NCBI RefSeq assembly: GCF_037975245.1
Contig: NC_092566.1
Location: 4,526,001 to 4,590,000 of the forward strand
DNA: 64,000 bases
Source: Apostichopus japonicus
Taxonomy: Eukaryota > Echinodermata > Holothuroidea > Aspidochirotida > Stichopodidae
Reading direction: 5' to 3'
A program made the translations under genes and the position numbers. Position 1 is the first letter of the stretch, and every line of letters starts with the position of its first letter. A model generated the notes under the pieces. That model had not been told where the DNA came from, ran no database searches, and saw only the letters and a list, made by a program, of their open reading frames with translations. Of the stretch, positions 1 to 10,600 are shown in pieces.

Positions 1-1683
1 TAATGGTCATTGTAATCAAAGCTATTGTGCTTGCCACAATAGTCGCCCCCTTTCCTCACACTCTGACCCTTTGCCCCACTGTATCCTCTGTATAGACTTA
101 CGGTCCTCCCTCCCGGGTTTGAGTTCTTCAATTCAGCATTGTATACATAATATTTTCTACCTCATGCTAAAGGTTTGGTATGTACGATATTTTACTCTGT
201 TGTTCTACTGTAAAATAGGGTTCATTAAACTAAGCACTTTTTACTACATACACTTGCCATAAATCCTGGTGTTCTGAATATTCTTTGGAATTAAACTGGA
301 TGTTAAAGCACACACCCAAAGAAACTTTTGTAATCTGCTGTTTGCCACATAACTGTTTTATCTCATAAGTATTTAGGGTTCCCTATAACCCGCCTCTTCA
401 TCCAAATAATCGATACTTTGGTCATTGAATATGACCGATCAAATCTTGTACAAAAGTTTCCATCTCCTGTCCATCAATGCTATTGGTATGATGGGCGATT
501 GTAACGTACAGCCCCAAACTGTTCTTACAGCTCTTGGACTTCCCACCCCGGGTTGAAATATTAATTACTGCAGTTATAATACAGAGTATTATACAGTATG
601 TTCATGTGCATCTCATCCTTGTATGTGCAGTTGGTATTGGAAAAGGGATGTTGCATAAATGTAATGTCTTGTGCATATTTAAATAGCTTTGAAGAGTCTG
701 GAACCTTGACCGTGCAACTCCCTGGCTATTCACCGCTTTTGCACGTAAAATTAGAAGCTGGGCAGTGTAGTAGTTGTGATAATGCAACACACCACTATTT
801 TTCTTGTCACTAGCTGTACGATATAAGTTTATGTTATATATATTATTTCTGTGGCTCGGCAACATGTGTTAATATTCTACTGCACACTCGTTTCTCCTTG
901 GAGTGGCTGTTATGGCTTCATCTAATGATATATAAATAGTATGCAACATGTGTTAATATTCTACTTGGACACTCGTTCCTTATTGGAGTGGCTGTTATGG
1001 CTTCATCCAATGATTTATAAGTAGTACTTTACTGTATATCAATGTATGATGTGACTCAGGCACAATGCTTTCCATGTGACGTCCGTCCCTAATGTCTCTG
1101 GACTTTCTGTTTTTCAATTATACTCTCTTTGTACACCAACAACTGTAGCCTCTTTCATACATATGCTGGCTTTGTGTTAATTGATCAAATTATCACTTCA
1201 ATATCTATTTCTGGAACTCTATTTAAACTGTTACTTGTTATACATACACACACACACTCACCTATACTTATATATTATTTGCTTTACATCTGGGTCCCAG
1301 GCATGGTCCTGTCTCATCTGGGGTTTCCACCAAAATCTGAGATTTACAATTCATATTTGAAAAATTAGGTATTACCGTTAAAGTTACCATTTTAACTTTG
1401 AGAGTGATGTATTCTCCGAGGCCATGGTTTTTGTAAATAACCTGTTCGTTAAGTAACTGTCATAACCCATTTGTTTGCATTGATGAGTCACAGACTTTGT
1501 TGAATACATTTGTTTGCACCTATTAACTGGTCAAGCCTTATCGTCTCGACTATAGACCGCCAACGACAAGAACCCAGCTGAGCAAAAAGAGTGAAATCTT
1601 TATTTTACATACCCAAATAACCTTCGGGGTATTTTTTACATATACATATTTTGACTTATTTTTTGTTGTTCCTTTGTCCCTAG
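1..1683. other. No recognisable gene; upstream flank or intron of CNOT2
   Basis: No coding exon could be supported here. The first visible CNOT2 exon begins in mid-codon at 1684, so an upstream exon must exist, but none with a plausible start, donor and CNOT2-like N-terminus was found. The stretch is AT-rich and contains one 84-bp tandem duplication, listed separately. It could be intron, 5' UTR or the 3' flank of another gene. Confidence 0.6.
860..1027. repeat. Two-copy tandem duplication, 84-bp period
   Basis: The segment starting CAACATGTGTTAATATTCTA at 860 recurs at 944 with only a few substitutions. Both copies end in a shared GAGTGGCTGTTATGGCTTCA block and a short AT-rich stretch. It lies outside any recognised exon. 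Confidence 0.9.
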
Positions 1684-4600
1684 TTTCTGATTTTGGTCTT
1701 GGTTTGAACAAGAAGATGTTCGGGAAGGAGAGTGAATATGAATTCTTCCATCAGCCAGTGTTTCAAGGACAAAGGCAAGACAAAGATGTAAGTATAGTCT
1801 TGAAACCTAATATGGCAGCCTTGGCAGCCCGGTAACATTTTGGAAAGTTTTTATTTTTTTATATTTTACCATAGCAAATCTCAAAAGTAAAAGCCAACCT
1901 ACAACTCTCTCAAATGTGTGTCAAGAGAACTGCGGAAGAAAAGAGTGACGTAATTATGCGAATCTAGATCCAAATTCGCACTATATGCGGTATTTTTTTC
2001 ATTCTGTTTGGAGTAGGGCTGTAACGGTTAAACGGTTAACCGGTTAACCGACCGAACGGCCGGATAAACGTCCGCCGTACATCGTATAAGTTTAACCGTT
2101 TTTGTAATGCCAATTACGCAGTCGCAACAGCGCGTCTTCACATCACTTTATTCCCGAAATAGACCGCAACATTTGCTTGCCGAAAATCACGTAACAATTG
2201 CAAACTTTATCACGCACCCATACAAAAGATTTTTAAGATTGGCGGTACGATTGAAGGGATTACCAAGCGGTATGCGACCAGTGAAACTTTGGAGTGTATT
2301 AGCTTAATACTGACAGTACCTCAACCTCGTCTCTGTTTTTGAGTCCAAAGTACAAAAAGAATGAAGCAATATCCACAGATTGTTCGTAGCGAACATCTTA
2401 CTTAATGTATATGTCAAAATAAAAATAAAAATATGTATAATTCAGCCTCTGAAGGAGATCCTGCTAGGATCGAAACGTCAGGCCCACTTACTTGTACACA
2501 TTGTTGTATATGTCACATTTGTAACAATATGAGTACCAACATTGAAGTGCATTATTTCAGACAATGCTGCTTGAATTTTCCATGAAGTTTATTTTAAACT
2601 TATAGTTTCATTCTGTATATACTTGGCTTGATAAGATAATATACGATACATTTTCAAGGTATTATTTTTGGTTTTGTTTCATGATAGCAGTTGATGAGTT
2701 CACAGAACAATCAGTTTAATCACTACGGGGGCCTGTATAGTCAACCTCCGGGCCCTCCCCAGCAACAGCAGGCACCTGGCCCACCTCAACCGCCGCAGCA
2801 ACAACAGCAGGGTATGTGATCATATTATATATCATAGAAGACAGACCTAGCCCCAAAAATGCTAGGAAGTCAAAATCACCACATCCTGTGTGCAGTGTTA
2901 TATGTTTTGTTCTCATATAAATCTGGTCACTTGGATGAACTGCATACTTGATGTAAGTACAGTGTAAGATCCTTAATGTCAGCAATCTGTCAAAACTTGG
3001 ACATTTGTGTTACCTGATATATTTTGTCACCAATAGGGTATTGAAACAAGTTTGGGTTCTTTAACACATTAACCAGTATTACATTTGAAATACTAGGGTG
3101 TTTACGCCCGTGAAACTCGGACACCAATGAATACGAAACTCTGATGTAGATCCTGTCACAGGATCACCCAGCCTATCGACCGTCCCGTTTGTTTATTAGT
3201 GCGAAGAATCCGTCCATGGTCATCTTCCGAAATTAAATCTTCTACGTTACAAATAACGTCAGAATACATGTGATAAACCTTAATGCTACTACATTGACAT
3301 ATGTTAATTTTGGTCTCGACAGGACTAGGCTTTCAACAGAACAATGTGCCAAGAGGCGGTATGCCCACCCCTCAACAACAGTTCTCTGGGAGAGGTAACC
3401 ATCCCAGTGCTATCGGCGGAATGCCTACTGCCAGTAGTAGTATGAACCTTCCATCATCAACACTTAGCCAACAGCAATCTGCAACGTCACCAAACAGGTA
3501 AAGAGCTCTGTGGTTACGTAATAGAAACGGAAGTAGTTTTCCACCCTAGCTCCGATAGTCGTTAAATATCTAAAAGGTTCATAGTTGCCAGTGACAATGG
3601 GTTCTTGTAGTTTTCTTGTTTCGATGGAAGTGAGGAATATTGCACAGGGAGTGTTTGCAACAAAAAGCAACCTACAGTAAGGTAAAACTTTAATGTCACA
3701 TGCTATTCAAGATCTAGTTTTTGTATCCCGTTCCATAAAGGAGCGTCCAAAGTTTAAATTTTAGCAGAACGTGAATATTGAGGTCTTTTGACTTGCCTAT
3801 TCGTAGCTTCTTGTTAATTTCCTGTAAGGAAATTGATTTAGTCAATCTCTATCAAATCATGCAATATGTAAACCACCATTGATCAGTGTAATATGCTGAC
3901 TATAGCAATTTTGTCAGTAAAATTGCTCTAAATTGAGAAAAAAGTGGGTTAAAATACTTTCCTGTTTTGCTTCCGTTGCTTCTATCGCTTGAATATATTC
4001 GATTAGACAGACGTTGCTCCATGTATTTCACAACATGAATTGTCACTGAAATCACTTACAAGTGTGTTTCATATTTGTTTCGCAGGAATATAACTCCAAA
4101 CAGTATCGGCTTTGGAAGAATGCACAATTTTCCAGTTCATCAGAACATTTTAGGAAGTTTCCCGCAATCCTATAATCCGACAGGTTTGTGCTTTATTACT
4201 TATTAAAAAAATACAGACAGAAATTAGGCCTCGAAAAAACTCTTTGATGGCGACTCTTCATTGTCTTTAAAATTCTTACATGCCCTCTTTTTTTCTTTCT
4301 TTTTTCATATTTTTTAGCTTCAATTACAGACTCAAGTTCAGGTACCTTGGATATGTCAGACTTTCCAGCCTTGGCAGACAGAGGGAGACAGACAAATGAA
4401 ATCAGTAACGCCTTAGGGTCATTCCAGTCGAGCGCTATGACAGGGAGACCGCAGTATGGTACGTAGACACAGTAGCATCACAGTTGAAATGTTTCTAGGA
4501 GTTGTCTATGTATGTGTTTATTATCAGTCATATAGACTTTAGCGATTGGTCAGAGGTGGAAAAGTGCTAGGGATGGGGCAAACAAAAAATGAATTGAAAA

Positions 4601-7600
4601 ATATATTCCATGTGTGTCTGCTTTGTAATCAACATTGGTCAGGGAGAGTCACAAATTGCTCATTCCAACTCCCCCTAAATCTGCTGTGAATATGCTAATG
4701 TACAGTGAAATCTAAGATAAGCAGCACCAGTAAGCTGAAACTAATACTTGTGTAAAGAAAACAATTGCACAAGTCCTCATTGTTTTTTTTTTTTTAGGTA
4801 TTCCTTTTTGATTTGTCAATATATTGACGACTCCTTTTGGGCAAATTTGATTTTAGTGTTTTAACAAGTGAGAAATGGGAGTGGTATCTAAACTTTTTGT
4901 CAGATTTTTGTGACATTGGTTATAAGACTTTTGTAGCACCAATGATATCTTCTGGCCTGGTCACCCATCATCAGATTAGGATTTCCCTTTAACATCTCTT
5001 TTAGATTATTTCCTCCCCCAACCCCCCCCCCCTACTCTCCCTCACACTTGTGACAGCTTTTGTCATCTTGTAATTATAACACTGTACCATCAAGCAAGAT
5101 ATTGTCCCTTTATCTAATTAAAAAAAACAAATAAAATAAACATTTATTTTTATTTGTATGATTGTTATCTTTAATGAGGGTAGTCCTGCTCAGTGCAGAA
5201 GCACTGCTTTCCAGAGGAGCCCTCAATATAATGCAGTAGATAAACGTTCAACATCCAAAAGCACAAAAAGGACGGCAAAAAGATAGACAAACAAATATCA
5301 GACATCTAAACAAAATATATAAGTTTTCATATAGCGTTTAAAAATATTAACATATGGCAAGCATTTCAAATTTGGGGGAAAACTGTTCCACGACCTGCCT
5401 CCAGAAAATTTAAAGGACCTTTTACCATTCCCAGATTTAACAGGAGCAAGTAAAACATTATTAGGGCAGCTAAATCTAGTTCTGTAAGAATGGCTATCTC
5501 TGAGTAGAATAGTATTATAAGTAAGGTAATATGGAGCCAGGCCTTGGACACATCTATACATTAGAATATTCCTGAAATATAATGCACGTTGACGGACATT
5601 CAGCCACTTCAATTCATCAAAAATATCTGTAACATGCACATCCCAAAGCTCACACCCCAGGGCTTATCTAGCTTCACGATTTTGAAGAACCTGAACCGGT
5701 CAACCAATTTGTTCTTTGCCGTAGTCCAAACAGCAGAACAATAATCAATATGGGGTACAATTAGACCGCTGTATAAAGTATTAAGTGTATGCTGGTCAAC
5801 ACAACCAACTAAGTCTTTTTAGAATACCCAGTTTCTGTAATATATTTGCAGTAATTTTGTCAATATGTTTTTCCCATTTAAGAAACGGGCCGAACCACAT
5901 TCCAAGGTATTTGAACACATACACATTTTCAAGAATATCATTATCAAGCTTTAGTATACATTGCGGGGATTAACATTTTTAATAATTTGAGAAGAGCCAA
6001 ATGTCATAACCTTGGTTTTAGAAGCATTAAGTGTCAGCTTATGAGTGTTCATCCAATCAGAAACAGCTTCCAGTTCCAAATTTATGACCCTTTCAATATC
6101 TAATTCGTTTATTGATCTATACATGATGGCAGTATCATCGGCATAAAGAAAAACCTTACAATTCGAAACTACAGTAGGAAGGTCATTAATAAAAATGATC
6201 GATAAAAGTGGATCTACCTAATATGGATCCCTGGGGTACACCAATTGTAACAGGTCTTGCATCAGATTTAACCCTATCAATAATAGTAGTTTGTTCTCTA
6301 TTTGACAAATAATTAGAGAACCAGGCCAGCTCATTTACATTAATATTAACATGTAGTAGGGCAAAACAAGTGTTGAGCATGAAGGTAACCTCATGAGTAT
6401 AGAAGTAACCCCATATCAAACGCAACATGCATCCTGTTCTGTGCTCAGCGTGGGAACATGTATGTTAAAAATGTTGCCCCCCCCCCCCCACCCTTGTACC
6501 GTGCAGATAGATTATAACCATAAAGATGAGATGAGAAGTAATTTTAAAGTTTTATATATCGGTGACATAATACTTGAATGTTTAATTTTAGGGATTTTAA
6601 TGCATTTTTTTCATCAGTTGGTATGGTCAACAAACAACCAGAACAAACGTCCGAGTTTCAGATCATGAGCGAAGACTTCCCAGCACTGCCAGGAGCTAGT
6701 AAGTCAAGTTTGTTATGATCAAATGCTTTAGGAAATAGAAGGAAAAGTGATTTATGTTTTTATGTTACAAAATTAGAGGATGTGGAATATTGAAATTTAG
6801 CAATTTGTGTCTTTTGAAAGGTGTGTTGGGTAATATAACTGTCCATTATTCCACATCAGGACCTGTGGTTTTCACACAGAATTTATTTCCAAGTACTTTA
6901 TCTTTCCTGTCATGGTTGAGCATTGGTTTAATCAGATTGTGGCAAATTTAGTGCAAACTGGAACTTGGAGATAAATTATTAGTTTGTAAATTGTCCAAAT
7001 ACTAAAATATATTATTGATTTACATATTAATGGATTTTTCCGATTTTGACACAACTGGATATATTGTGGGATAATAATAATTATAATAATAATAATAATC
7101 ATCTCTTTTTCATCCTTTGATGAAATGCTACTGTCAAAACTATGGCACGAGGGATACTACTTTAAATGTATTAACCCACAAATAAAGATTACAAAGATAT
7201 AAAACTTGTATCTAATTTGGGTGTGAAGGAGACAGATCGATCTTGAGAATAAAATCGTGATCGTTTTTTTGTTTAATTACCTGTTTTTATTCTTTGTTGA
7301 ATTCTTTGTTTTATTCTGTATTTTATTCTTTGTTTAATTCTTTGTTTTATTCTTTGTTTTCATTCTTTGTTTTATTCTTTGTTTTATTCTGTGTTTTATT
7401 CATTGTTTTTATTCTTTGTTTTTTTTCTTTTGTTTTACAGATATTGGAGGTGTCAAAGACAGTCCTAGATTTCCGGGAGATAAAGTGCTGTCCTCAGAGG
7501 CTGGAAACGGAGAGGGTAATGCAAACGGCAATAGCGACACGGAATCAGCAAGAAAAGGGATTAAAATAAGTCAAGAAGGTAAGACTAAAGGCCCGGTCAC

Positions 7601-10600
7601 ACTACAGCGATATTTTATCGAAATACGGTCCGATTTTTTCCGATTTAAGGCCGAAGAGTGAGGTTTGTGGTAGTGAATGTAATGAATGCAGTAGAATATT
7701 CGAATACCTACTTCAAATCTGAGGGGTTCTAGAACTGACTACATTCTGAAGTGACGTCACATCGAAAAGCGATAAAAATCGGAAGAGAAATCGGATAGCT
7801 AACCGATAAAAGGAAACGGAGTCAATATCAAAAGTTAGGAGAGGGCTATTCCACATCGGAATGGCTCAACAGATAGCAAATCAGGTCCTTTATCACTGTG
7901 GCTAGAAGACCCGAACGAAAAACTGTCTGTTTCGATTCCTCTGGGAAAATCGGATAGTATTCCGATAAAATATCGGTATAGTGTGACCGGGCCTTTAGAC
8001 TTAGATTTGATGTTAGAAATGAAAGTAAGTCAGGTTTTGAAACAAAATAATTAAAAGTAGTAGTTATAAGTGAGTAATTCATATATACGTTGATTCATAT
8101 GTCATTAAAAGTTAAGCAGTTATATTAAATACATTATGTTCGTTAAGTAGTGAGTACATCATTGAATAAATTGATTTGTAAAAATTGTTGTCTATCCAGA
8201 AGCTATTGTGTATAATAGTATTAATTACCTGTAAAAATCCATATCACATGTTTTTGAAATTGTTAACTTTTTTTAGTAATTTAATTAATTAAAATTAATC
8301 AGTCATACTGACAAGCTCTGCAACGTTTAGGGGGTTTCAGTATCAACCAGCTTTTGAAAATGTACCACAAATTATCAAAAAATTCTGCTTTGAAGACAAC
8401 AGATTTTTTCCCCCACCCCCTCCCCCACCCCCTCTCTCTTTCATATTTTACTTTTCTCGTTAACTTCACAGGGAAGATAACAAATATTCCCGGGGGAATG
8501 TTGACTGACCCTTTTGGGATGGTCGGCCTACTGACGTTCCTCAGAGCAATAGAAACGGATCCAGGGTTGGTGCAGCTCGCGTTAGGCAGCGATTTGACCA
8601 CCCTAGGGCTCAACCTCAATTCTCAAGAGTAAGTTAAAAAATCAAAAAAATTGGAGTGTTTTTGTACAATCCTAATGTATTTTGAAAATTATGCGATGTT
8701 TACCCTACCACTATATAGCTATTCTCCCTTCTCTATTTGTATATATGACATCTTTTCGACCTCATCTCCCGTCGCTGGTGGCCTTTATAGCCGGTATTAA
8801 AATTCCAAATCATATGTAGCTACCAATTTTGCCAATCAAGTGAAGGTTATAAGTTTTCTCAAGTAAATGTCACTTTGATATGTTACAGTACTTGCTATTC
8901 TGGTTTCAACAGATCTTTTCTAATGATGTTCCTGCCTGTTAATTGCATAACAAAGTGCTCTGTTGTAAATGGGCAAATTGCTATACAAATGCAAAAAAGT
9001 ATGACAGTTTGTTTGTGGAAAAAAAAATTTCTTATTGTCAGAGTTCCATGAGTCAAAAATTTATATAAGCCTCAAAACTACTAAATAAACTGTGAATAAC
9101 ATATTCTCTGCATCACGATGTTACTTTTCGAAAAAGTCCCAAATTATCTTTCATCTCTTATCAGGGCTTCCCCTGGTATTCATTTTGTGAGGTGGTGACG
9201 ACTTGCAAAAATTTTACCTACATCGCCGCCTTACTGTTTCAGAGAAGGAATAAAAAAAAATTCAATAATTGCGATCCAACTTTTGAACCCATGATGCAAT
9301 CATCTGACATTGAAAAATTTGGCTGTGATCACAAAATTATAGCAACAAATAAAAGTTCTTCTGCCCATTTAACATGATTGACGTTAGGATGTTCAACAAT
9401 ATTTTCCGGGTGGCCATGCCCCCAGACCCCCCTCACCCCATGTATCCTCACAACCCAGTTACCACTTCTCACACATGAAATTGCAGGGGAAACCCTGTGA
9501 AACTCAGCATACCTCCTGACAATTTAAAATCTAATTGAACTGGAAAGTGCAAACATGGTTTGAGTTTTGTAAATTGATAACATATACCAATATTCTTCCT
9601 TGAAATATCTGATTTAACTTCAAAACAGACATTTATTTGGATGGCCTGTATATGTTATCACAGGTTATTATAGTTTACATTCTATCAACCATATCTTTAA
9701 GTTAGGAACAAGAAATTGTGGCACATTTTCCTCTTTTAAGATAACTGTTACATTGTCCCTTTTAAGTAGCGGGCAGTCTGTGTACTTGCTTATCTTAGTC
9801 CTTATTGGAGTACGTATACGATGATGAAATCTGTCCTAAAGTGGACGTACTAAATTCCTGCATGTGTCTTTATGCTCTTCATCTCTTCAGAAACTTGCAT
9901 AGCACCTTCCAATCTCCATGGGCAGATGCACCCAGCAGGCCTCAGGACATTGACTTTCATGTTCCACAAGAGTACCTCACGAACCCGCACATAAAAGAGA
10001 AGGTATCAGATGTTCGTTGGTATTTTCATTCATTCAATCTGTCTGTCTGTCTGTGTGTTGTGTTTCTTGTCAGCATGCGCTATTGTCAGGTATCTTTCTT
10101 GCAAGGAGGTAGCTTAATTCCGATCATTTTTAGTATTAAATTTTTGCGATAATATGTGGTCTATTTGCTTGCCCGGTCAACTTTAAAAGTCTCGTCAAAA
10201 TGTCAGCAGGTAATTGTGCCATTGTCATATTAATGATCTTCAAGAAGACTAAGGGAATATTTATTTTACATGCAAAAATATTTAAAAACAGGATATCAGT
10301 CATTAATTGCTGACTGAGGATTTCTTTTCCATGCAAAATGTTTTGTAAGCTGTCTTGATTTTGATCTATTAATGCTCAGCTGGTGCGGTGGAAGGTAAAA
10401 TAATTATGATTTGAAGTCGAATGCAGCTTTAAAGTATCTATTCATGTCCGGTTTTCTATCCCATCATTCCCGTCACTGGTACCTATAGTGAGGCGTCAGA
10501 TAGTGTAATCGGTCGGCCATTGGAGCCTTTTATGGTTGGTTGTCGTGATAATATTTTTCTAAATATCTGTAACTTGAAGGAATTGCCAAGGATTGAATGG

